In this document: piece after piece, positions 10,935 through 22,202 of the stretch
How the letters are laid out: every line of letters begins with the position of its first letter
Position numbering within the stretch: position 1 is the first letter of the stretch
Source of the DNA: Hyperoodon ampullatus
Taxonomy: Eukaryota; Chordata; Mammalia; Artiodactyla; Ziphiidae
Length of the DNA stretch: 64,000 nt
Direction: 5' to 3'
Assembly: GCA_949752795.1 (NCBI GenBank)
Contig: OX457061.1
Span: 39,216,338 to 39,280,337, forward strand
Notes under the pieces: generated by a model
Told to the model about the DNA's origin: nothing
The model's database searches: none
The model's input: only the letters and a program-made list of their open reading frames with translations
Program-made: the position numbers and the translations under genes

Positions 10935-11086
10935 GAACAAAATTTAGGACTCAGAAGTGCCCTACTAATTACTGAGTGAATTTTGAATGATTCACTTAGC
11001 TTTTCTGTAAATTGAGAGGATTAACACACACCTCTCTGGGTTGTTGTAGGTATAATGAGATAGAGTATGTGGAAGGACTCTGATGC
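10935..11086 (-). repeat. MIR SINE
   Basis: Antisense MIR order: 'gattcacttagcttttctgtaaattgagagg', 'ttaacacacacctctctgggttgttgtagg' and 'tataatgagatagagtatgtgg' match the MIR pattern (acttaacctctctg…tctgtaaaatgggg…cctcatagggttgttgtgagg…). Confidence 0.7.
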
Positions 11087-11394
11087 TCTCTGCCCTATGT
11101 TGTTGCCATTTTGACTGACTGTATTTCTGCCTGTACCAAGCATCTTCTGTGTTAGGTTCTCTGTTCTAGGTTCAGGGCATTCTGAGCTGAGTGGGAGATT
11201 GTTTTATATGTCAGGACACAGGTCAGCCCAGTGTGTTATAAGGCCTTGTAGTGTGGCATGGGTACAGCGTCTTCAAACCATGTAAGGTTTGACAATACAA
11301 CTTCTCACAATGATCATTAGACTTCAGGAAAACTCATAGACAATAAGAAGATAATAATACATTGCATTTGTTTAATATTTTAAAATTTTAATAG

Positions 11395-11556
11395 TATTGG
11401 ATTTTAACTCAGTAGATTCTCATATTAGTCCTGAGTGATGGGCAGGGAACTGTATCTCCATTTTACAAGCAAGGAAACTGAAATTCAGAGGAAACCAGGG
11501 ATTTATGTGACAAGTGATCACCCAGGCCTGTAACTCAAGTTTTAAGTACTTCCCAA
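11395..11556 (+). repeat. MIR SINE
   Basis: Sense MIR: 'agtcctgagtgatgggcagggaactgtatctccattttacaagcaaggaaactgaaattcagagg', then 'gacaagtgatcacccaggcc'. The order and spacing fit the MIR core with about 25-30% divergence by eye. The sequence between the previous MIR and this one (11,087-11,394) shows nothing recognisable. Confidence 0.7.
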
Positions 11557-12189
11557 GAGAGACTGCTGGTGTACCAGTGAACATGCTATCCTGGGTTAGC
11601 CTGGCGATCCAGTGTCATTTCTAACAAGAATATCAAGTATTCTTTGATGAAAGAATGTGACAGTTTTCTTCTGCCATGTTAGCCATGAAAGCTTAATGGC
11701 CCTTTCACTGTAGTCTCGCGGAGTCCATCTTTGGTTCTTCGGAGTTGGTGTAGTTGAGGATGCTGTTCATTACGTGGGGTCTCCATGAAAACTCAATGCA
11801 TGAGCAGTCATTATTCTCCTGACTATGGGCAGAGGCTGATAATTTAACTTTCTCAAGGTAGATTCTGTCATGGTGGGTGCTCATATTTGAATAAGTGAAC
11901 TAGTTTCCCCATTTGTATTGACTACTAGAAAACTCAAGCCAGTTTTAAGGTCCACCCATCAAGAATGTAGGACTCAATACATGATGGTATGCGCTCTTAT
12001 ACTGGTTCCACTTTACACGTCTACTCTGACTTTTCCCTTTTCTTTCCTATACTCTTGTAATGTGTGTTAGTTATAATATTAGTTGTATTATAATGGTTAA
12101 TTATATTTTATTCCCCCTAATAAACCACCTAAAAAACTTTTAGAAACAAGTTAAAGAATGACTGCCTAAATAAGGAAATAAATAGGGTT
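11557..12189. other. Unannotated unique-looking DNA
   Basis: AT-rich, no open frames of interest and no recognised repeat family. Confidence 0.45.
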
Positions 12190-12540
12190 AGAATATATGG
12201 TACAAGACATAGATGTTAGAAGAATTTGAGAACAAATGTTATTATGAGCTGAACCAGTCACTGAATACTTCATGAGGACAGTGATATTTGAGGTCAAATT
12301 AATTCAGTAAATATGGAAGTGATACCAAGTGAAGAAAGCAATGTGACCAAAAGAATGAAGTTGGGAATGGGTGTGGCATTTGCTTAGAGTTAAAAGTCTG
12401 TATGACTAGATAGTGGGAAACAAGAGTGGGTATATAAGTGGGGCCAGTTGATGGATAAAAGCTGTGTAGAGAACTTGAATTTGATTTTAAAAACAAAGGT
12501 GTCTTATTAGACATGGTGAATTTGGCCATATGCGTTTATC
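12190..12540 (-). mobile_element. Probable L2 LINE fragment (antisense)
   Basis: Weak match to antisense L2: 'gacagtgatatttgaggtcaaatt', then 'gaagtgataccaagtgaagaaagcaatgtg' and 'gagaacttgaatttgatttt' follow the L2 antisense order (gtgacatttgagctgagacc…; gagcattccaggcagagg…; ggagtttggattttattc). Heavily decayed. Confidence 0.35.
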
Positions 12541-12559
12541 TCCTATCCCTTCAAAAAAC

Positions 12560-13690
12560 TCACCAAGGTGACAAAAAAGGAAATACAACCTACAAGGGTC
12601 AACATAAGAGGAGAAGAGAGATTTGGGGAAATCTTTGAAAGACAGAGACCTGCTAGAGAAGTAATAACAGACAGAACAGGACCCAAAATATCCATTCTAA
12701 GCGTCAGCAGAGGGGAGACAGGTGAGAAGAGAGCTTACGTATCACCCAGAATCTGTCAGGTCTCAAAGGCATCAGGAACTGTGGAAGGTGAGAAGCCAAA
12801 AGCTAAGGGTTGATAGAGGTCTGGATGAAGTTGCCCATACACCCAGCACATATGGAGGCTTATTTGTAGAGACATTGAGCCAGATCATCTCTGGGGTAGA
12901 AGACACCAGGCACAGCAGAGAAGAGAAGAAGGGGCAGATGTGGGTTGAAAATGGGAGGATATGGTGAAGGCCTTCATACAGAGAGGTGGGAGCTCCAGAT
13001 TTCTTAACCTTCTTTGTTCTCAGAACATGAGAAAACAGACACAAACCACTCGCTCTGGCCGATCACAGGCAAGAGACTAAAGGAGCCTTCTCTTAGGAAA
13101 CCAAATGGCCTCAGACAAAAGAGCTCCCAATACTGACATGAAGGATTGCCATCAAAAACGTGGGCTTGTCACCTAATGACCCAAAGGGAGCTCCACCAGT
13201 TGAGATGCTCTGGCCTCACAAAAAGCTTTCAGTCAGATTTTAACACCTAATTTTAAATATAAGCAAATAGCCCTGGATCATCAGACATTTAAGGAATATC
13301 GCTGACATAACAGAGGCAGAATCAAGGAACCTAGAGGAAAGAGAGAAAATGCACAGGACACAAGAAAACTTAAGAAAAAACCCACCAAAAATCCTAGGAA
13401 AAAAGTAATACAATATGTCATAAACCAAGTATAGGACTCTTTTTAAAAGAAACAATACAAAAACCAGACAATAAGAAGAACTTCTGAAACTTAACCAAAA
13501 AAGCAAAAATATTAATAGAAAAGTTAAACTAGAAAATAAATGTCCCAAAAGGAAGAACAAAGAAACAGAGGTGGAAAAAAAGAAGATAAAATATAAGAAA
13601 CTTAGGAGGATCCATCAATGGTGTTAAAAAAATGAAGAAGACAAAGATGGAACCTGAAAAAGAAGAAATAAAAAATAAAAAGACATTTTA
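12560..13690 (+). mobile_element. HAL1/L1M-like degraded LINE (A-rich sense strand)
   Basis: Strongly A-biased sense strand with short L1-ORF1-like phrases such as 'catcagacatttaaggaa', 'cagaggcagaatcaaggaacctagagg' and repeated 'gaaaa/aagaaga' tracts. No long open frame survives on the plus strand. The minus-strand 106-codon frame at 13,240-13,560 is Phe/Leu-rich because of the A-rich complement. HAL1 (half-L1, ORF1 only) is the best guess. Confidence 0.4.
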
Positions 13691-13711
13691 TCAGAATTTA
13701 TGGATGAATCT

Positions 13712-13922
13712 CTAGAGCTACACTGTCCAATATGGTTACTGTTAACCACCAAGGCTAAGTAAATTAAAATTCATTGAAATGAAATAAAATTAGGATTTCT
13801 GTTCCTCTTTCACACTGGCAACATTTTGAGTGCTCAATGGCCCCGTGTGGCTAATGGCTGCCCTATTGTACAGTACAGGTTTCCATCACTGTGGTAAGTT
13901 GTATCAGATGGTGCTGCTCTAG
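13712..13922. repeat. MER33-like hAT-Charlie DNA transposon
   Basis: Begins 'gagctacactgtccaatatggttac' and carries 'gagtgctcaatggccccgtgtggctaatggctgccctattgtacagtacag' near 13,829-13,880. This is the characteristic 'chromosomal MER' text (cactgtccaatatggtagccac…tgagcacttgaaatgtggctagtg). The exact subfamily name is uncertain. Confidence 0.6.
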
Positions 13923-14204
13923 ACTAGGCATCCAGCTCAATGAATGAGAAAACACTTACTCTAGGTTTTATTGCATAATTTCCTCTAACTCCAGGGATAG
14001 AGATAATATATGAGGCCCTCTGAGGGTGAGGGCCCCTTCTGGCTGCTGATTTACCTAGCCCCATCTGACCACACCAGCCACAGGAGAGGGAAGTGTGAAA
14101 GCTCTTTTCCCTGGCTTAGTTACATCCTCTCATAAAAGGCTTCACATTTAAGGAGAAAAGGAGCTCAGAGCTCACCCAACCCTCTCTAGGGGCCAGGCAA
14201 TGCT

Positions 14205-14390
14205 GATGAGCATGTGACATACCTCGTGCTGTTTTTCTGTCATTCTAAGCCCAAGAAGTTGGTTTTTCTGTGCTCATTTTCATTAAAAGAGAAGGAAAAT
14301 TAAGTAACCTGCCCGAGGTCACACAGCTAGGCCTTCTGCTTCTAGGATCTTCTACCCTAACCATTGGACTCAACTGCTGCCTGTAGGCTG
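14205..14390 (+). repeat. MIR SINE
   Basis: Sense MIR: 'gtcattctaagcccaagaagttgg', then 'cattttcattaaaagagaaggaaaattaagtaacctgcccgaggtcacacagctaggcc' and 'accattggactcaactgc'. A short CHR SINE landed just downstream at 14,421. Confidence 0.7.
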
Positions 14391-14408
14391 TGTCTTGGGG
14401 TGGAGGTG

Positions 14409-14643
14409 GAGGGGTGTCTTTTTTTTTTTTTTTTTTTTCGGTACGCGGGCCTCTCACCGCTGTGGCCTCTCCCGTCGCGGAGCACAGCCGCCGGATGCAC
14501 AGGCCCAGTGGCCATGGCTCATGGGCCCAGCTGCTCCATGGCACGTGGGATCCTCCCGGACCGGGGCACAAACCCTCATCCCCTGCATCGGCAGGCGGAC
14601 TCCCAACCACTGTGCCACCAGGGAAGCCCCAGAGGGGTGTCTT
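14409..14643 (-). mobile_element. Short GC-rich CHR SINE (cetacean type), 12-13 bp TSD
   Basis: The body is 14,421-14,631, minus strand. A poly(T) run of about 18 leads into 'cggtacgcgggcctctcacc', 'gctgtggcctctcccgtcgcgg', 'ggcacgtgggatcctcccgg' and the tRNA-like head. In sense orientation it has A box 'tggcacagtgg' and a B-box region altered to 'gggtttgtgccc'. TSD 'gaggggtgtctt' lies at 14,409-14,420 and 14,632-14,643. Low divergence from the copies at 15.1 and 53.3 kb points to a young insertion. Confidence 0.95.
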
Positions 14644-15099
14644 TGATTTGACCTTTGACTTATTACAAGTTTTCCTAGTGAGGGGGATAAGAGCATAATA
14701 AAAGCAGAAGCCTCAAAGGAATGACCCTTCCCCATGCATAAATGTCAGACTTGCAGTTCTAGAGCATTTAAGGAAAGATTTCCCTAGTAATGCCTCAAGG
14801 CACAAACTACAGGTTGTACCTAATCCAAGTGACTCCCCAAACCAGGTCCTATCATAGGGGTGCCTCCTACTGGCCCCACTCGTGGTTCTGTCCCTCAGCA
14901 AAGCAAATGAGGGCCCTGAGGGAGAGTGGGGACCCCGAGGGAGGGGTAGAAATGATGACTCCTGCTTTAAACTCACAAAACCTCACTGCTTTCACTACCA
15001 AGGGTGCAGAGGGAAGAATTAAGGCCTGAGACCCCTTTCAGTAAAATCTACAAAGGAGGCCCCAGCTGTGGCATACAGCAATACAGCAAGCCTTGTGGG
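14644..15099. other. Unannotated unique-looking DNA between two SINEs
   Basis: No recognised repeat or gene. Overlapping frames of 79-93 codons occur on both strands with no family signature. Confidence 0.45.
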
Positions 15100-15341
15100 A
15101 GGCTTCGACTTTTTTTTTTTTTTTTTTTTTTTGCTGTACGTGGGCCTCTCACTGCCGTGGCCTCTCCCGTTGCGGAGCACAGGCTCCGGACACACAGGCT
15201 CCGCGGCCATGGCTCGCGGGCCCAGCCGCTCCGCGGCATGTGGGATCTTCCGGGATCGGGGCACGAACCCGCGTCCCCTGCATCGGCAGGCGGACTCTCA
15301 ACCACTGCGCCACCAGGGAAGCCCCAAGGCTTCGACTTTTT
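15100..15341 (-). mobile_element. Short GC-rich CHR SINE (cetacean type), perfect 15-bp TSD
   Basis: The body is 15,115-15,326, minus strand. Poly(T), then 'gctgtacgtgggcctctcac', 'tggcctctcccgttgcggag', 'cggcatgtgggatcttccgg' and a head ending 'caccagggaagcccc'. The sense A box (tggcgcagtgg) and B box (gggttcgtgcccc) are intact, so a source-competent pol III promoter is present. TSD 'aggcttcgacttttt' lies at 15,100-15,114 and 15,327-15,341. Confidence 0.96.
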
Positions 15342-16862
15342 AAAACCTGTCTGTACCTGTTCTGGTACTTGCCCTGAGTATTTCAGAAGTTCCTTCCTTC
15401 TCTTTCCCTTCATTTATTTGTGCTTCAGTCCAAGGTGTTTCACAGTGTGGTGATAGTGCACACTTTTTCTTTACAATCTACTCCTTTTTATATGCTTATT
15501 AACTCATTTCAAAGACAGCATTAGATTTTGATATCGGTACATTTTTTTTTCTGCTATAAAATTGAGGCTTATTCATGGGCAAACTAACAAGACTACAGGA
15601 GCAGTTCCAAGTTGAGGAGGCAGGAGGGGGTGTGGGGTTGTGTCTGGGGTGAGGATGGGAGTGGGAGGGCACACGATGGCCTCAGATGCCGATACTGGGA
15701 GGGGAGGAAAGGAAAAAGAGAAAAAAAAGAAAAAAACAAGAAAGAAGAAAAAGATTGTGCCGCCAGATGATAGTTTTGTGGCAAGGCAAACATCTCCCTA
15801 CTCCAGAGCCACTTGCCACTCGTATGGGCCATCCTTGCCTCTGTCACAGAATGCTGTCATTGGGGGTAGAGACGTCCTAGGTATCCTGGGCTGGCATCTG
15901 AAACACATTGTAAGAACCCTGTCCTTGTGGCAGAGGGAGTGTTGCCATTTGACACACGTAACCATATGTGTTTGTGTAAACAGCACGAGTGCCCCCAATT
16001 CATGTGACTTTCACCTGTGAGAAGCGCACAGTTGTTAGCTGAACACTAAACCAGATGTGGGGTTTTCAGAGCCTCTTTTAGATGGGGGTGAGCCCACTCT
16101 TTTGTTAACTGACAACACAATGGAAAATGTGAAGTTCAGTTCTGAGAGCCAACTCGGGCATCTCAAGGGAACAGCTCATGAGAAAGATGTTTGGCTTTTT
16201 AGCAGCCAAACTGGAAATGTCCTTGTAACCAAATGGGAAGCATCCTGGCTGCAGGCAAGTCTCTGTGTTCTCAGCCAGGGCTCTGGGGTATGCAGGTAAT
16301 CCTCACACCAGAAAGACACACCGATAAGCTTGGAACTGATTCAGAGGAGCAGAATTCTTTTTCTTCATTAACCAAAATAGACACTATTGTTAAAGTTTGA
16401 TTTTTACCAATCCATTGCCAGAAAGATTAGATCACACACCAAGATGAAAGTTTTGGAGATATAGCCAGATGACAAAAAAAGCTTGCAGGTGTGTAAGGCA
16501 GAGAGATGTTTAAATAACCCACTAGTACATTTTGTCCAACCCCCTCTCCTTGCCCTAAATTGCCATCTCATACCCTTACACCACGATACCATTTGTGGGG
16601 AGATTTGAGACTATTTTGTCTGGGTCTACAACTTTTATTTATTTCTGTCACAAACACAATGCTTCTTAAGCGACCTTCTTGTGGTTCCAGGCCTGGTGCT
16701 CTTCTAAGTTGTGAAAACCTAATGTGCAATTGGCTTTAATTAAATCGCCTCCTCCAGTTTTCCCTCTAAATTTTGTTGCTGCAGAGGAATTTTTCCCACT
16801 GCCAATTGAAACTTCTGATACCTCACAGGTGTGTGAAGGGCATGGTGGTGGTGTGGGCTAGA
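15342..16862. other. Unannotated DNA with a purine tract
   Basis: No supported gene. A G/A-only tract lies at about 15,690-15,755 (a likely simple repeat). The remainder looks unique. A 126-codon frame at 15,640-16,020 runs straight through the purine tract (poly-Lys), so it is not believable as protein. Confidence 0.45.
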
Positions 16863-17515
16863 GAGCGTATCAGGATACACTAGGTTTTGCTGTACAAACA
16901 GACCCCAACTCTCAGTGGTTTAAAAAACCCACATCATAGGGCTTCCCTGGTGGCGCAGTGGTTGAGAATCTGCCTGCCAATGCAGGGGACACGGGTTCGA
17001 GCCCTGGTCCTGGGAAGATCCCACATGCCGCGGAGCAACTGGGCCCGTAAGCCACAACTACTGAGCCTGCGCGTCTGGAGCCTGTGTTCCGCAACAAGAG
17101 AGGCCGCGATAGTGTGAGGCCAATGCACCGCGATGAAGAGTGGCCCCCGCTTGCCACAACTAGAGAAAGCCCTCGCACAGAAACGAAGACCCAACATAGC
17201 CATAAAAACACAAATAAATTAATTTAAAAAAACCCCACATCATAGTGTTATTATGGGTTGGCTGCCACTTGACTCCATGTTAGCTGCACTCTGGGATTCG
17301 GGCTTAAGGATCATCTGTGTCTGGAACTTGCCAGTGTGGCAGAAGGAGAAGAGATACAATCAACCACATATGGCTTAGAATGCTTCTGCCTGGAGCCAGC
17401 ACATTTCAGTTCTGCCTGCATTTCATTGACCAAAGAGGGTCACTTGGCCATTCTTGCATTCTATGGGAAGGGAATATCTAACTCTTCCTGGAGGAGGGTC
17501 ACTGTAGGGGAAACC
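16863..17515. repeat. Ancient interspersed repeat, name uncertain, split by a SINE
   Basis: The text 'ttttgctgtacaaacagaccccaactctcagtggtttaaaa' before the SINE, and 'gggttggctgccacttgactcc', 'gtctggaacttgccagtgtggcagaaggagaagaga' and 'cattgaccaaagagggtcacttggccat' after it, follow the order of a widespread mammalian repeat (…gctgtaacaaac…aaaatctcagtggcttaa…; …gcagagggaaaaga…; …cattggccaaaacaagtcacatggcc…). I cannot name the family with confidence. Confidence 0.4.
16922..17245 (+). mobile_element. CHR-2-type SINE, long form, with ~18-bp TSD
   Basis: The body is 16,940-17,225, plus strand. It starts 'ggcttccctggtggcgcag' (A box tggcgcagtgg), has B box 'gggttcgagccc' near 16,994, then the tRNA-unrelated part ('ccgcggagcaactgggccc', 'gttccgcaacaagagagg', 'gcttgccacaactagag') and an 'aaataaattaatttaaaa' tail. 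TSD 'aaaaaacccacatcatag' (16,922-16,939) recurs at 17,226-17,245 with an A and a C length difference. Confidence 0.95.
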
Positions 17516-18679
17516 AGAATACTCCATGGAGTCAGCAGGGGCTGGTACTGAAAAGGGGCTTTCTGTCCTTTCTTGGTCTGAGGCCTGAAATTACTGTGTA
17601 TCTAGGTATACACATTTTCAGGAAAAGCCTAAAGTTGATTATTCCATTGCAGGAGGTGCCCTGCAAACCTGACATTACTGTTCCCTGAAGGATCATTTGG
17701 AGCAGGGGTAATGTGTGAAGAACATTTTCTTTCAGTTCCACCATTGTCGTTGAAGCTGAGCCACTCATAAAAGTCCCAGCTCAGGCCTAGGCCTGCTCAG
17801 CCTGGGCCAAGCCACACTCTCCTCCCAGCCCTGGAGAGCCTGCCTGCATACCCTGGGTGGCCCAGACCTCTGGAGGCACCTCCCTCAGGAGAGCAGGGCC
17901 CCTCCATCCCATCTGGACCCCAGAGCACAACCGTCTTGGCCGAGGCTGCCCAGAGTGTCTGTCAAACTCAAGAATATTCTTTTAATCCTGAATTACCATG
18001 TAGGGCTGGCAGGGTTCCCTCTGCCTGACAGATGGGGAACACATGCCTCGGGCAGCCCAGCTCTCCACATCAATCTCTCTCTGCTGGCTTTCAGCACATC
18101 CTTTCAGCCAAAGCCTCTTTCTAGCTAGCTCACGGTTGTAATGCAGAGTATCTTCTGAGGGCTGGGGGTGGGGTGGGGCAGGAGGGTGGAGAGGTTTTTT
18201 GGAGGGGGGGTAGGAAGTTTGGGTGCTGCTATCGGATACTGTTAGGTAGATAATCAGATTTTCCTCTGGCCAGATCTGGCTGGTTGTCTGCTGATTGGCC
18301 ACTGTAACAGCTCCTGTGTGGGCAGAAGGGCCTGCAAATCATGCCAGCAACTGGGAACCATTTTGGGTTTGTAAGATCAGACCCTTCCCATTATCACTAG
18401 GCTTTTCTTCTACTTTGGATTTCAAAAGCAATCTTTTTTCACATCCCTTTAAGAAGCTTCAAGCATGTTGGAAAAGACAGCTTGTAACATTTCTCAATGA
18501 TTGGGTAAGAGAGAGGGGGATTTCTGTGAGCCTGTTCAGTAGGGCAGTAGAGCAGCAAGCTCAGTTGTGGGCAGGGCATCTGGATAAGGTCCTAGCGTCT
18601 GAGCCCCCAAACTGTTCCCACTCATTCCCACGGCCAGAAGGACCATCTGCACTAGCAACTTCCAGGTAACTATCTCCAG
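17516..18679. other. Unannotated DNA, partly GC-rich
   Basis: 17,780-17,960 is C/G-rich but CpG-poor. 18,160-18,220 is a G-rich simple stretch. No gene or repeat recognised. The 124-codon frame at 18,295-18,669 has no domain signature. Confidence 0.45.
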
Positions 18680-19466
18680 GTCAGACGTTTCCACAGAACT
18701 CCAGCTCCACTCTTGCGTGGCTAACTGCCTTCAGGATGTCTTCATTTGGATGTCTCATGAGCATCTCAAACTTCCCATATTGAAATCCAAAGTCATGATT
18801 TTTATCTTGAAACTCGTTTCTCCACCAGTTTTCATGATCTCAGTAAAGCTTGCCACCTTCTTCCTCTGCTCAGGCTGAAAGCTGAGAGTCGGTCTCGGTT
18901 TCCTCCTTTTCTCTCCTCAACCTACCTTACCCTTCACACATCTGTTTCACCAGTGAATGCTTTCCAGTCTGCCTCCAAGATATATCTTGAGTCTATTCAC
19001 TTCTCTTTACCTTCATGGTTGCCAGTCATGTGAGCCTTCATCCCTTCACCTCAGACCATTACAATAGTCCTCACTTCTGCTCTTGTCCCATCCCCACCCT
19101 GTCCAGGTTTATTTTCCATGCAGTAGCCATTGGGATCTTCCAACATGAACTAGGCCATTTCAGCATTGGTCTAGGAGCCCTTAGAATGACTGAAGAGGCA
19201 ACCCTTCTCTGTGGCATGCATGACCTGGTCCTTGGCTCTCATCTCCACCCCATGTTGAGCTGCTGAACCCTCCCACCCTTTTTTTATATATCATCCCAAC
19301 AATACTGGCTTCTTGCAGTTTGTTGCTCTTGCCCAAACTCTGTCTGGCCCCAGGGATTTTGCACACACTTTCTCTAGTGCCTGGAATGCTCTTGCTAGCT
19401 CTCCACTTGATCAACTCTTTTTGGCCATTTAGGTCTTAGCTCAAAAGTTTGTCACTTGGGAGAGGC
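18680..19466 (+). mobile_element. L2 LINE, reverse-transcriptase to 3' region
   Basis: A long sense L2 match: 'gcatctcaaacttcccatattg' near 18,762, 'ccaagatatatcttgagtc' near 18,975, 'accattacaatagtcctcac' near 19,056, 'ccatgcagtagccattgggatcttcc' near 19,117, 'gcatgacctggtccttggctc' near 19,217, 'cccagggattttgcacacac' near 19,349 and 'gtgcctggaatgctcttgc' near 19,377. It stops where L1 element A begins (about 19,467). The reading frame is broken. Confidence 0.85.
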
Positions 19467-20550
19467 AGCCAAGATGACAGAGTAAAAGGACCCTAAGCTC
19501 ACCTCCTCTCAAGAGCACACCAAACTCACAACAATCTGCAGAACAACCATCATTAAAAAGACTGAAACCTACCAGAAAAGATCTTCTACAGCTAAAGACA
19601 TGAAGAAGGAACCACAAGACTGGTATGAGGGCTGGACTCATGATATAATGAAATCCCATACTCCCCCAAGTGGGTGACCCACAAACTGGGGAATAAATAT
19701 ATTACAGAGTTTCTCCCAAAGGAGTGAGAGTTCTGAGACCCACGTCAGGCCCCCAGGCTGGGAGTACAGCATCAGGAAGAGGAGACCCCAGAGCATTTGG
19801 CTTTGAGGGCCAGTAGAATTGATTGCAGGAGCTCAACAGGACTGGGGAAAATAGAGACTCCACTCTTAAAGGTTGCATACAAAATCTCACATGCACTAGG
19901 ACCAAGGACAAAAAGCAGTAATTTGATAGGAGCTTGGGCCAGACATAGCTACTGGTCTTGGAGTGTTTCCTGGGGAGGTAGGGAGTGGCTCTGGCTCACC
20001 CTGGGGACATAGACACTGATGACATATATCAGGGAGCATTCATCTGTGTGAGCTCTCCTGGAGGCTCACATCTTGACACCAAGACCTGTAGGCTCCAGTA
20101 CTGGGATGCCAAACAACAAATTGGGCAGGGACACAGCACTACCCATCAGCAGACAGACTGTCTAAAGATTTCCTGAGCCCACAGCTACCTCTAGACATGT
20201 CCCTAAACACGGCCTTGCCCATCAGAGGGCCAAGACCCAGCTCCACCAACCAGGGGGCAGGCACTGGCTCCTCCTGCCAGGATGCCTGCAAAAGCCTCTA
20301 GACCAGTCTCACCCACCAGGTGGCAGACACCAGAAGCAAGAAAACTACAGTCTCACAGTCTGCAGACTGAGTCCGCAAAGGCAGGCCAGACTCTACCCTG
20401 GGATCAGCTGGCCCCTGGCTCTTGGGTGATGAGAGGGGAGTGCACTGCTGGGACACACAGAACATTTCCTACAGAAGGCCAATCCTCCAAGGTTGAGAAA
20501 CGTAACTAACCTACCTGATATGTAAAAATGCAAAGAGCAATTTAGACAAA

Positions 20551-21646
<1,096 letters not shown>

Positions 21647-21937
21647 GTGGAAAAGAAAAGGCCACAACTAGAAACAAGAAAATTACAAAATGAAAAAGCT
21701 CACTGGTAAAGGCAAGCATACAATAAAGGTAGGACATCATCCACACACTAAGCTAGTAGGGAGGCTAAAAGACAAAAGTAGTAAAATAATTTGTATCCAC
21801 AATAAGCAGTTAAGGGATACTCAGAACATTTAGATGTAAAATATGATATGAAAAACAGTAGTCATGAGGTTAGGAGAGTACAAATGCAGGGTATCTAAAA
21901 TGCATTTGAAATTAAGAGATTAGCAACTTAAAACAAG

Positions 21938-21938
21938 C

Positions 21939-21985
<47 letters not shown>

Positions 21986-21989
21986 CAGA

Positions 21990-22020
<31 letters not shown>

Positions 22021-22021
22021 G
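21938..22021. repeat. Compound (TA)n(GA)n microsatellite in L1 inter-ORF region
   Basis: About 27 bp of alternating AT followed by about 55 bp of GA with two 'CA' interruptions, sitting between ORF1 and ORF2 of element A. This size makes length polymorphism likely. Confidence 0.95.
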
Positions 22022-22202
22022 GACTGCTATACAAAAACCTCATGGTAACTGCAAACCAAAAATCTGTGATAGATATACACACAAAAAATAAAAAGGAATC
22101 CAAACATAACACTAAAGATAGTCATCAAATCACAAGGGAAGAGAATAAAAGAAGAAAGAGGGGAAAAAGACCTACAAAAAAAAGTGTAAAACAATTAATA
22201 AA

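Noticed and set aside
14364..15453. Several overlapping 80-149 codon frames with Phe runs
   Set aside because: They read through SINE poly(T) tails and GC-rich SINE bodies on both strands.
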